From: an uncultured Eubacteriales bacterium
Lineage (GTDB): Bacteria > Bacillota > Clostridia > Christensenellales > UBA1242
Assembly (NCBI GenBank): GCA_949031345.1
Contig: CARNVA010000006.1
Coordinates: 3,542-67,541 of the forward strand
Length of the DNA stretch: 64,000 bases
Direction of reading: 5' to 3'
Part shown: piece by piece, positions 34,551 through 46,400 of the stretch
Layout: each line of letters starts with the position of its first letter
Position numbering within the stretch: position 1 is the stretch's first letter
The notes under the pieces: model-generated
The model's input: the letters and a program-made list of their open reading frames with translations, nothing else
What the model was told of the DNA's origin: nothing
Databases searched by the model: none
Program-made: the position numbers and the translations under genes

Positions 34551-35795
34551 ATGAGTATAAACCCATTTTTAGAAAAACCAAAAAAACTTGAAAGCACAAT
34601 CATGAGCATGAAAATGCTTTCATCAAAACCTTATGACAAAAATGAAGTAGACCCTTACACAAGAGTACGCTGCATTCTTATGAATGGCACAGAATATGAA
34701 GCTGTTTGGTCAAAGCATCATATCAACAGACATTGTGCAGACAACGATATAAGAAGAAGTGTTGCGCTCATTAGAAGAGGTGAACAACAACAGCAAAAAG
34801 TTATTGCGGCACTTAAGCCAGCTGATGAGAATATTCTTCAAACCACAATCGGTTATGAACAACTTGCCGTTGACCTCACTGCCCTATTGGCAAGAAGGCA
34901 GCTTGATAAGAATGTAAAAAATGCGTTGGATTTTGCACTTCTTGAAGATTTTGACCACCTTTATCGTTATGCAAACCTTCTCGAGACGGACATGGGCGAA
35001 CATGCTGAGCGTTATGTCGGAAGCTATACAGAAATCATGCCAGCAAGGCCTACAGTAGCGCATGCTAGACACCCTTATGACTCAATTAAAAAGCCAATTT
35101 GCAATAAAACTGCCGACCCACTTGCAATGTGTGATGTCTCAATTATTACCGCTGCCGAACAGCAAACAATGAATTATTACATGAATTTAGGCGCTTTTTA
35201 TAAACATAAAGTTGGACGAGAAATTTACAGTGAGATTGCAATGGTGGAAGAGCAACATGTCACACAATATGGCTCTTTGATTGACCCTACTGCAACACCT
35301 CTTGAGTCTCTTCTTATGCATGAGTATATTGAATGTTATCTATACTATTCAATGCTTAATGATGAGGTTGACGCAAACATTAAAAATATCTGGGCAATGT
35401 TTTATGAGCAAGAGCTGGCTCACCTTCATGAAGCGCTTAAACTTTTGCGTAAATATGAAAAGAAAGACTGGAAGGATGTCATTCCAAATGGCGAATTTCC
35501 AGAGCTTATCAATTTCAAACCACAGAAGGACTATATCAGAGAAATCATTGCTAAGACGGTCAATAATACTGCCAATCGCGAAAGTTATATAAATGTCAAA
35601 AAGTTGCCTGAAAATGCTGACTTCTTTGTTTATCAACATAAATTTATCAAGAATGTTGACAAGATGCCATCTCATGTAGTGATTGCTGACCATATAAAAA
35701 AATTCGGTCAAGATTATCGCGTTCAAGATAAAGAACATCCAATCAAAGCTCTGCGTGCAAGAGACAAAGATAATGTCGAGCTTGGAAGATGCTAA
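34551..35795 (+). CDS. Ferritin-like (di-iron type) protein, function unknown
   Basis: A 414-aa soluble protein with repeated ferritin-type helix motifs: LEDFDHLYRY near residue 127, MVEEQHVTQYG near 231, HEYIECYLYYSML near 255 and FYEQELAHLHEALKLL near 285. Pairs of E and ExxH of this kind are di-iron ligands in rubrerythrin-like bundles. The first 60 residues and the C-terminal 100 are outside the bundle. It could be an oxidative-stress or iron protein of anaerobes. ATG 34551 has GGAGGAATTTT. It is monocistronic and ends at a bidirectional terminator. Confidence 0.65.
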   Translation: MSINPFLEKPKKLESTIMSMKMLSSKPYDKNEVDPYTRVRCILMNGTEYEAVWSKHHINRHCADNDIRRSVALIRRGEQQQQKVIAALKPADENILQTTIGYEQLAVDLTALLARRQLDKNVKNALDFALLEDFDHLYRYANLLETDMGEHAERYVGSYTEIMPARPTVAHARHPYDSIKKPICNKTADPLAMCDVSIITAAEQQTMNYYMNLGAFYKHKVGREIYSEIAMVEEQHVTQYGSLIDPTATPLESLLMHEYIECYLYYSMLNDEVDANIKNIWAMFYEQELAHLHEALKLLRKYEKKDWKDVIPNGEFPELINFKPQKDYIREIIAKTVNNTANRESYINVKKLPENADFFVYQHKFIKNVDKMPSHVVIADHIKKFGQDYRVQDKEHPIKALRARDKDNVELGRC

Positions 35796-35830
35796 ACAAC
35801 AGTTTTTTAATTAAAAAACATCAAAACAAC

Positions 35831-35870
35831 AAAAAAAAGACATATTTTATTGTGAAATATGTCTTTTTTT
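35831..35870 (+). terminator. Bidirectional terminator
   Basis: GACATATTT (35839-35847) pairs with AAATATGTC (35855-35863), flanked by A8 and T7. It lies between the ferritin-like gene (+) and cardiolipin synthase (-). Confidence 0.85.
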
Positions 35871-35891
35871 ATTAAATTATCTAAATTTTTA

Positions 35892-37349
35892 TTAAAACAA
35901 CGAAGATAGCAAACGCATAATTGCTTGAAGCATTTTTGTAAGGAAACTCTTCTTTTGAAAGAAATTTATATTTACCTCTTGTGAATTTCGCATGTCTTCA
36001 GCATATATTTCTTGATGATTTTTGTTCAACGATTTTGAATAAATTATCACGGTATTTTCGAAGTTTAACCCAAACGAACGATTATCCATATTGCAAGTGC
36101 CGATTGACAGCAAATTGTCATCTACAATCAAAACTTTGCTGTGAAGGAAGCCTGAGTATAAATAAACTTTCACGCCCATTTCGGCCATCTCTTTTAAGTA
36201 TGACAATGTCGCAAGATAAACGGTTTTTTTGTCCGGTTTTCTTGGCACCATTATTCTTACATCAACCCCACTTTTCACAGCAATTCTAAGCGCAGCAAAG
36301 AATACATCGTCTGGAATAAAGTAAGGGGTTTGAATATAGACACGATCTTTGGCATTTGTAATCATTTTCACAAAGGTTTCTTTTATTCTCTGTACTTGAC
36401 TATCAGGGCCAGAAGTTAAAACCTGCACCGTCGCATCACCGCAAATTCTCGGGCTTGGGAAATAACCATTCTCAAGATAAAGTCTTGGCGGAGTGCTGTC
36501 ATTTTTGCAATATCTCCAATCATCAAGGAAGATATTTTGCAAACCATAAACACCACTACCCTCTATTCTGATATGAGTATCTCGCCATGGACGCAATTTC
36601 TTATCTCTGCCCATGTGGTCGTCACGAATGTTCATGCCACCCGTATAGCCAACTCTTCCATCAATAATCACAACTTTTCGGTGATTTCGATAGTTTAACT
36701 TAAGATTGATAAGTCTAATGTGCATGAATGGCGGAAAAAATTCCCCCACTTCGCCGCCAGCCTGCTCAAGCTTTCTGAAAAAGCGTCTTGGCGCTTTTCT
36801 CGATCCAATTGAGTCATAAATAAGCTTAACATCCACACCTTCTTTGGCTTTTTTGCAAAGGGCTTCCATAATTTCATTGCCCGCACGATCATTTGCGAAG
36901 ATGTAATACTCAATATTGATTGAATATTTTGCCTTTAAAATATCATCCTTTAAGGCTTTAAGCATGCTTTCACCTTTGGTGTAAACTTTAATGTCATTTG
37001 CAGGCAATGGATAGGAGCCGTATGCATAACACATTGAGGCAAGCTCTCGATTTTCTTTTAAAATTGAGTCAATTCGCATTTCTTCCAGAGTTTGAATGCC
37101 GTCAATGTTGCGAATGATATCACGCTCAGAAATAGACTTTCTTCTTATCATCCGTCTTGTTCTGACACTTAAACCACTTCCAAAAATGATATAAAGAATA
37201 AAACCAATAATTGGCACAAAGGTTAAAATCGTCAGCCATGCGATAATATTTTCAGGCTTTCGTCTTTCAAGAAAGACCATACCCAGTAAAAGCAGAAAAT
37301 TGATGCCTGCTCCGACAGTAATCGCATACTTTAATATTTCGCCAAACAT
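35892..37349 (-). CDS. cls: Cardiolipin synthase
   Basis: A 485-aa membrane enzyme that joins two phosphatidylglycerols to cardiolipin and glycerol. Two N-terminal membrane helices (about residues 7-27 and 37-57) precede two phospholipase-D catalytic motifs, HRKVVIIDGRVGYTGGMN near residue 220 and HSKVLIVDDNLLSIGTCN near 400 (HxKxxxxD in each). PYFIPDD lies before the second domain. The length and order are those of bacterial ClsA/YwnE types. ATG 37349 follows AGGAGGAATTG. Confidence 0.9.
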   Translation of the reverse strand: MFGEILKYAITVGAGINFLLLLGMVFLERRKPENIIAWLTILTFVPIIGFILYIIFGSGLSVRTRRMIRRKSISERDIIRNIDGIQTLEEMRIDSILKENRELASMCYAYGSYPLPANDIKVYTKGESMLKALKDDILKAKYSINIEYYIFANDRAGNEIMEALCKKAKEGVDVKLIYDSIGSRKAPRRFFRKLEQAGGEVGEFFPPFMHIRLINLKLNYRNHRKVVIIDGRVGYTGGMNIRDDHMGRDKKLRPWRDTHIRIEGSGVYGLQNIFLDDWRYCKNDSTPPRLYLENGYFPSPRICGDATVQVLTSGPDSQVQRIKETFVKMITNAKDRVYIQTPYFIPDDVFFAALRIAVKSGVDVRIMVPRKPDKKTVYLATLSYLKEMAEMGVKVYLYSGFLHSKVLIVDDNLLSIGTCNMDNRSFGLNFENTVIIYSKSLNKNHQEIYAEDMRNSQEVNINFFQKKSFLTKMLQAIMRLLSSLF

Positions 37350-37485
37350 CAATTCCTCCTTTTAAAGAATATTTTATAAATTGAAATAAGTGAGATGGGG
37401 CGAAACTTGTACAACCAAGCCTCGCCCACACCACTTTAATTTGAATAAGCACAAATATTTAAAATCTTATTGCTAATTCTCAGCA

Positions 37486-40400
37486 TTAAGCCTTTGGCAA
37501 ATCTTCTTTAAGACTTACATTCACTGTGCCTAAGATTACCTTTCCGTCACCCGTTTCATCTTCGCCTATGTTACGATCCTTGCCTGAAACTTTCATCAGA
37601 ATTTGGATTTTTACATACTGGTCACGAGTGAATGATTTAGGGATAGTCAAAATGCCTTCTGAAGAAATTTTAGCATTACCCACAGAAGACCCACTTGAAT
37701 CAGGACTCTCTTCAATCGCAAATGAGAAGTATTGTAATTTGTCAGAAACTGATACATCCTCTCCTGTAGTTATTGAGCCATTAGATAAAGTAGCTCGCTT
37801 TAATTTAAATGCACCCGTCATCCAATTTTCAAGTCTGATATTATATTCACTTTCAGTAGAGCCTGCGTCCGTTATATCTATTGTAAACGCAATTGGCGTT
37901 TGCAACTTTTGAAGAACATAAGCATATCCGGTAACTGTATAATTTGCAGTAAATCTATAAGCATAGATAGTTTCATCATTTAAATATTTTCCATTTACAA
38001 TATAATATTTATTTATACCGAAATAGTTGTTGCTTCCAAGTCTTTCAATGTTTTCAACGAAAGCAATGTCATTTTGAATTGCTGAAACTGTGAAATTGTA
38101 AGTATTATCACTTTCTTGCAATATTATCTTTCCGGTCTTCTCCTCTAAAATTTCTGAATTACCATTTTTAATATAGAAGAATTGTGTATAACGATTGCTT
38201 ACCGAACTTATCTTTATTTCATCATTTAGTTTAACATTTATTCCTAAATATTGTGAAAGTGAAACATAATATGTTCTTGCCCAGCTATAACCTGTGTTTT
38301 GAAGAGAAATTGAAGTTGAAACATTTGTAGTATCGTTTTCATTTGTTCCATTTCTTCTAAGAGAAACATTAAATGAAACATCTGTGTTTCCTGGGACAAG
38401 AACTTCAAGTGTATCATTTAAGAAACTTTTAATTTCAAAGCCTGAAGTATTATCTCCACTTTCCACCATTTTCCCCACTTCAAATGCTTCTCCATCACGA
38501 ATTACATTATTTTCAGCCTGTTTAATTGAAGCAAGTCGTCTTATTGTAATGACGATTGGACAATCACAATATTCAATGACACTGTCATAGTCACTTTGAT
38601 TATTGTCATTTGGATTTGAATCATATTTTAAAGTAATGACAAGTCTTAATTGTGCTGTATTTGTTCCTTCAAATATGTCTGTGTTTTTAATTACTGGCAT
38701 CTTCCAAAGCTCAGCATCATATTCTTCTGCTTGATTTCCTGTTGCTTCTTTTATTTTTCCACGAACGGCTCTTGGCCCTGAAGTAGTTGGTGTGACTTCC
38801 TCACCCTCAATTACTTCCTCATTTTCATTTGAGAAATAACCAGTCTTGGTTGCAAATGTCCATTTTTTATTTGAAGTATCGTCTGTTGCTGCAGGAACTG
38901 GAGTATTTTTATTTATATCCTGAACAAATTCATTCGTCTTTACATTATAAAGTTTTAAACTTTCAACGCTTATGAATTGAATCATTGGAAATTTCAAATA
39001 ATCTGTACCATTTACAAAGTTAATAGTGTAAGCGCCTTCACTTGCATTAGAGTTGTCCTTTGCAACATAACCTACATTTCCATAAGAAACGTTCTTATTT
39101 GCAGGAATCTCTAAATAAACTTTTTGTTCATCTTTTGCTTGAGGAACTGTATAATTTTCTCCAAACTGCCAAGTTTCTATATTTTGGAAATTTAAAAGCT
39201 TAACTTTGCTCAATTCTGAATTTGGCGTTTGTGGAGAAGATGAATTGATAACATAATTGTTTTGACCACCAGATTGTTTTGTGATAGAAAGCTCTTGATA
39301 AACAGCGCCTAAATCTAAAAATTCCTCTTCAGTAATTGTAATGCTGTTTGAAATTGTTGGAGTAGGCTTTGTTGCTTGAAGTCTGAAATAGAGTCTATAT
39401 TTATAATCATAATCATCTGTTCCTTCAAAATAATAATTTTGGTCACCAAATATTACTGCAACAACATTGTTGAATAATATATCTTTACCATCTTTATTAT
39501 ATGAATAGCGTTTTGCACCTTCATTATAAGACCAATCACTCTTTTGAGAAGAATTTATGTTTGTAAATATTTTTTGATTAAGATTTTCTGCTTTATTAAA
39601 AGAAACAGATTCAATCATTTTGTCTTCAGATATAATAATATTAAAATTCTTTGTTGACAATTCACCTGCACTAGGATTATTTTTATGTTTTATTGAAACA
39701 TATCCATTTTGCCCTGTCAAAGTAAAATCATTATAATATAATCCATTGTCATCTGATTTCGTTTCTGAAATTGTGTTGACATTGTCAAAGTTGGAGATGA
39801 TTGTGCCATTTTCTTCCTCTGTTGCATTATCTGCACTTCCTGCAAAGGATACAACATAGTCTGATACAATTTTAAACACAACATAATATACTCTTGTGAA
39901 ATCTCCAACATTATATACCAGTTTGCCAAGTACATAATCGCCAGTATTCTTCGCGCCATAAGGAATCAATGTATAGTCATATACATTTTTATTTGAATTG
40001 CTTATTGCACCTCTGAATACATAATTCAAATTATAAACATTGTCATCGCTTCCGTTATCATTTACGCTTCTTTTAAACTCGCCAATGTTGTAATCTTTTT
40101 TGTTTAAATAAGAATTAACTAATTCGCCTAGATAAATTTCATCTTTATCGCCTTTGCTATATTCTTTTTCAGTAATTCCACTTTCAAAATCGGAATATCT
40201 TTCATGATTTGCATAAATGAAATTGAATGCAATATGAGATGTTCCTTGAGTAAAATCTGAAGCTGAGATTGGTCTGTTTGTGGTTGGGTGTTTAATTCCA
40301 ATCAAAGTAGATAGTGATGAATACTCTCTATTAACTTCAAGAGTAATAAAGTTTCCAGCCATAGATGCGGCTTCGGCAACTTCGATATCTACGCTTGCCA

Positions 40401-43400
40401 TGTAATAATAGTTGAGTGTAAATAATTTTTCGCTTTTGCTTGATGCATCATCAATGCTTCCATCATTCATTACAAATGTAAGATTTAATGCAGCTTTGTT
40501 GATTTCATCAAGTTTGATGCTTGATGGCCTTTGTATTGTGCCTCTGCTTTCAGCTGTGTTGACCGTTGTTGTTTCATCATCTTTCTCAACTTCAATATCA
40601 ATATCTTCACCTTTGAAGATAGAGTTATATTTTTCATAATCAACCAAAATCTCTTTGCCGTTTTCATCAAGACCATAAGTCATTTGAATTCTGTTTGCAA
40701 GTGAGATTTGCGGCTTTTCATTTTGTATTGCAAAAATTGAAGCTGACAAGTCTAAATCCAACTTTGTCTTTTCATCTTTTAAATCTTCTGAAGTGATGTC
40801 TTGATCTTGGTTTTCAGCATTCTTTTTCTGCAATAATCTATCATTACCTTTAATGCTTATGCCAAGTTTATCAAGTTTTGAAGCAAGATAAAGACCATGA
40901 TATGTTTTATTAAGAAAAGAAATTCCAAGATCGTAATACAAGGTTTTACTTTGGTCATTTGCTGAGATAAAAATTGGGAAAGATGCATAATATTTTACAT
41001 TTTCTGTGCCATTTTCTACAGCGGAGAAAACAAAGTAATAGTCATCTTGATATCCAGCCATTGTGTCATTAAGCTTAGCTTGGATAAGTCTTCCCCCTGC
41101 AAGTAAGCCATTTGTAGCAGTCTTATCCACATATATTTTTTCATAACTTACTGAGTTTGTCTCAGTTTTTCCGTCATTTTCTTCTGTATACAATCCTGCT
41201 TGAGTATAATTTGAAACTGTTTGAAGTTGAAGTTGCAAAGTGTTTCTCATAATTTTTACATAGTAAACCTTGCTTACAGATTGATAGGTCACAGCAAGCT
41301 CAACAAGTGCTTCCGAGCCTGAAGTGCCAGTAAGCTCAAACTTGACATTTTTATTTAAATCAATTGTTCCATTTAAGCTTACCTCTTTAAATGTGCCGCT
41401 TTCTTCTCGAACAGAAACCTTTGCATTGCTTGACTTGCTGTTGACAACCACTGAAAAATTCTTTTCATCAAAATTATTGTTCCAATCTTCAATTGCCTGT
41501 GTATTATAAACGACTTCATTTCTTTCGTTTCTTTCACTTAATGCTTGGAAAATTTGCACACGATTTGCATTGCTGAAGATTGCTTTTTTGTTAAGCATAG
41601 TTTTGATATTTTCATACACTACGCCGCTTTCAACAAATTCATTTGTCAAGTTTGCAGTTGAGTTTGGTGCTGGATAATTCAAATTCAATTGCACGCTTGG
41701 TGCAACTACGAATGAATATGTCAGCATATATGATTGATAAATCTCGCCTGCTCTTGCAGCTGAAACGCTTCCTTTGAAAATTTTCACTTCAACACGAAGC
41801 TCTATTGTAACCTTTGAAGAAACATAACCAGTGAGAAATTCAAATTTACCATCAGTAAACTCCACCCCTTTAAATGCAGGATTTGGTGAAGTAGCTTCCA
41901 AAGTTATGCTTGAATTTTCGCTTAAACTTGAAGTTGTATTATAAAGATTTTCAACATCAACTTCATGGCGTTGCCCGGCTATTATCTCGCCCTCAGCAGT
42001 AAACGAGCTGATTGAATTTATGTTGGCTTTCAAAGTATATTCTTGAGTAAACTTGAACTGCTTTCCATCTAAAGCCATTAAGCTTTCACTTAAATCAGTT
42101 TTGCCTTCACAATCAAATTCTACAACATAATCAATTGTGATTTTCATGTCTGAAATAAGGTCATAAACTCTGAAGAATGAGTTGTTGCCAATAAATTCAA
42201 CAAAATCTTTTCCTTCACCTCTTATTTGAGCAGATTTAATTTTAAATAATTCTTCAAGAGAGTCTTTCCCTTGTTTTAAAGCAATGAATTGACCGTTTAC
42301 TTGGTGATCCATTCCCGCTTTAAGAGTTGTTTTACTTTCGTTTGGATAATAAGTCACATTGGCTTTTAAGTTTACTGTAAATGTTGAAAGATATCCAACA
42401 TTTGTATACGCAGCAAAGGTCACAACCTTATCTGAGTCAATATAGTCCTTAAGGATAATGTCAAACTTGCCTGTAGCTTTATTATAGTTGTAACTATCAA
42501 TAAATTCTTCGCCGCTGATTGCATTTACGCTTAATCTGTTGTATATTATTGTGCCAATTGTCGAACCTGACTCTTCTTTCTTTATTAGGTTGATGTTTAG
42601 TGAATAGCTTGACATCTCGCCATTTTTAAGAGTAATTGCATAGTCAGTGCTTTCAACTCTTTCATTTTCTGTGTTGAATTCAACAGTGAAAATTTCAGCA
42701 TCTTCATTAAGAATGAATGTATAAAGTTGCTCGCCCCCCACAACAGAAAGCTCTTCCTTTGTTCCGCCATTATAACTATGTTTAATTGTAATAGTCATCT
42801 TAGTTGAAACAAGAGGTCTGTAGAACATTGTTCTGTAATCGTTTGAGAAAGAAATATCAAGATAATTCTTCCACATTTCTGCATTTGTAAGCACTCTGTC
42901 GCCTACAACCACAGTTGTTACTTCATTTGTATATTTTAAAGTAGAAAGCAATTTCACACCATTGTATGAAATGCTTGCGTCACCCTTTAATATGGTGACA
43001 TTGACCACTTCACCTATGATTTCGCCATCAAAATTATCTAAGAAATAGTCATGTTCTTTTAAATCTATATTGATTGGAGTTGTATTTGCAGCAAACTCTT
43101 TAATCACCTTATCACCTTTGTTGGTGAATTGAATAGTTGAATTTGAATTTATATCAAGTGTCAAAATTGTGTTGACACCTTCTTTGCTTGATGCATTATC
43201 GCTTCCAGAAAGAACGATGTCTTTGCTTACCATAAATTTCTTTTCATTTTCATGCAAAGTCTTATTGTCATAAAGCTTTTCAAGGTCAACTTCATTTATT
43301 TCATTAAGCCCACCTTGAATATACTCAGTTGTTCCACCCTCTCCGTCGCTATAAGCATAGATAGGTTTTTCAACAATAAGGTCAGGTCTAACTTTAAGAA

Positions 43401-46400
43401 GATAATAGAATGATTGTCTGTTTCCAGAGCTTCTTTCCAAAATATATTCAAATGCAATGAAGGCATCATCTGTTAAAGAAGTTGGAAGGTGATTTAATGT
43501 CAAATAACCTTTTGCTTCTTTATTTATATTGTCTTTATTAACTATTTTATCTTTGACAAGACTTGAATAATCATCATATTTTTCGCCTATTGTCACATCT
43601 TCGCCATCCTCACCTTGTAAAACATAGTTTTCATCTAAAACATAATTTTCAAGATATTGAGCAAAGTTTTTAATTGTATAAAGTCCGCCATCTGTAAGAT
43701 TTGTGTTGTTGTCATGTGTGTATTCACTTAAGATTTGGCTCTTTTGACCAGCATTTATTTCATTATATATTCCCTTTTCAAGCAATTGTTCTGGTTTTAA
43801 AAGTGCAGTCTCTAAAGTACGATCATCCGCCACCTTGTCTGAATTGTATTTTACAAAATCATAGCCAGCAGAAGAAAGAATGTAAGGAATATGCATCGTT
43901 GCGTATGTTTGACCGTCAGTTGATGAGACAACTCTGATAACTAAATATTTTGTTTCGTCATTAAGCCCAGCTAGGATTGCTGTCTGGCTCTTAAATGAAA
44001 TGTTGCTGTTGCTTACTTCATAGTTTCTTATTCTGTTTCCAAAATTATCAATAGAGCCAGCTTCAAGATTGTAATTATCAAAATGGTTTAACTTCCAAAC
44101 CCAGCTCTTGTTTGCAGCAAATACAAGATATTCAATATCTTTATCATCATTTTTTACTTTTTGCGTGTCTACTTTAATAGCATTGCTAAGGCTATCATTC
44201 GAGCTGATTGCAAACTGAGAAGCGATATGCTTGTAAACATCATTGTCATAAACCTCACCTGAGTTGATAAGCTCTATATTCACTTCAATTTCATCAAAAA
44301 TAATCGAGCCATATTTGATTGTAAGAGTTGTGCTGAGGTTTTTCTGATTATAATCAAAGAAGAAATTTTTATTTTCTACTCTTTTAATTCCTTCAGCTGT
44401 ATAATTGAAATAGTCACTAAATTCATAAGTGATAGAAAAGTCGCTTGCAGAGCTGCTGGTTATCAATGCGCCACTATGTCTTGTAACTGAGACTAAGTCG
44501 CCCATTGATGACTGGTCGCCCAGCACATAGAGCGTGCCTTTTTTATCTTCAATCTTAAGGTCGCGATTAACTGTGAATGTAATTGGATGGTCAATTGCAT
44601 AGTAATTGCTTCCTTCTGGTTGGAAATATACTGTGAAATTCTTTACTTCCTCATCCCAGAAATCTTTGAATTTAAGTTGGTTGTCAAAAGGCTTATAAAC
44701 ACCAATTGCACCACTGATTGCAGTTTCACTGGCAACAAGTCTATACTTGCTGTCTACAGAATTTAATACTATATAATATGTTGGACTGGTAAATGCACTG
44801 TTAAGTGAAACTTCTACGCCACCTGCATTGAGGTTTGTCACCTTGTTGACAAGCTCTGTATTATTTTCCTCGCCTGCATAAACCTCGTTGTAAGTCTCAT
44901 TTGAGACAGATACATTTGGTCTAAGCACGATATCGAGAGAGGTGTCAACTGCACCAGAGCCACCTTCGTCTGAAACTGCAAGTTGGATAGTGTGCGCTGA
45001 AGCAAAGTTTTTCTTTATATAAATTTTTGTGATAGTCGCTGTTGCAAGAATATTTCTGATGTTTTCAGCAAGATAATTGCCTCTAAAATCTATTGGACCT
45101 GCATCATTATAAAGCTCAAGCATTCCATTAAGACCAAATAAATCTTGAATTTGTTTATCTGAAAGATTTGCAACTGAATAATATTGAGGGCTGAATTTGA
45201 AGGTAATTAAATTGTATAATACATCATTTCCAGTCTCATCTTTGCAATAGAATTTGATTACTTCTTTAAGGTCAAGATAGGCATTGCTGTCACTTGAAGC
45301 ACCGTATTTAGTAACTACTGCTTTTGAAGTATCCTCTGACTCTTTTGAAGGATTTGCAACATAAGGGTCATAGTTTCCGTTGTCTGCAGAGTCATAGGCA
45401 ATCTTGGTAAGTCCGGTTGATTTTACATCAAAATTTATTATAAATTCTTCTCCGTCTTCATTAAGAAGAGTTGAATTTCCGTCTGCACTTTTAATCACAA
45501 GTGAAAGTGGAACAAAATCGTCACTTTGAGTATTTCTGAAAGTAAATGATTTTCCGTCTGCTGACAAGGTGATAATATTCATATTTCCACCCTTCAAAGC
45601 AAAGCTCCATTGTCCGCTTAATGTTTCAGTCTTTCCTTTTTGGTCAGTGATTGTAAGGTATGCCCCTCTTGCACCAACAAGTTTATTGATAAAATCTGTC
45701 ACATTGGTTGAAACATCACTTGTATCTGCTGTAAGAGAAATTGTAATGGCTGTTCTAAATAATCCATCATTATTGAGGCTTTGCTCAACCTTAACCTTAT
45801 TTCCGCCATTTATTGCTCTTGAAATATCATTTTCTGTAAGCTCAATTTTCATAGCGGTTGGTTTATAAACACAAATGCGATCTGTAAGAGCGTTTGTCCA
45901 ATTGATTGGCTCATCTTCACCATTGTCATAATTAAGAGAGATATATCCCAGTCTTATCCCCTGAATTTCATTTATCTGAACAGATGATTTTGTGCGCACT
46001 CTATATTCAAGATAAGCTTCTCCAGAGTCGGTTGCATTTGTAAGTACGCCATCGTCAAAGGTGAACAATTCCGAAATGTCGTTTCCTGCAACATCCAAAA
46101 TCACTGGTTTCATAAGACCTTTTTGAAATTCATCTTTAAATACTGGCACAGACTCGCTTCCGATTTTAAAGCCAATGCCGAAATCATAGTCACTGCCTTG
46201 ATTTATGCTTGTTTCATTGTTTACAACAGGGAAAAGTGTTGTATCAACATTGAAATCATAAACAGAATCTGTATAAAGAGATTTCTTACAGTTTATTCTC
46301 TTATATCCGCTGCTCATTTCAACAATATTATAAAGTCCACTTTCGCTAAGGTCTGGTTTTACTGTTGCAAAATAAAGTGTAAACACACCTGTGTTATATA

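Noticed and set aside
37395..37425. GGGCGA/TCGCCC hairpin below the giant gene, considered as its terminator
   Set aside because: The loop is long and no T-tract follows on the minus strand. Transcription may read into the cls region.
43701..43937. Antisense open frames within the giant gene and within the LRR genes
   Set aside because: They mirror the codon pattern of the long sense genes, have no ribosome sites and encode no recognisable protein.
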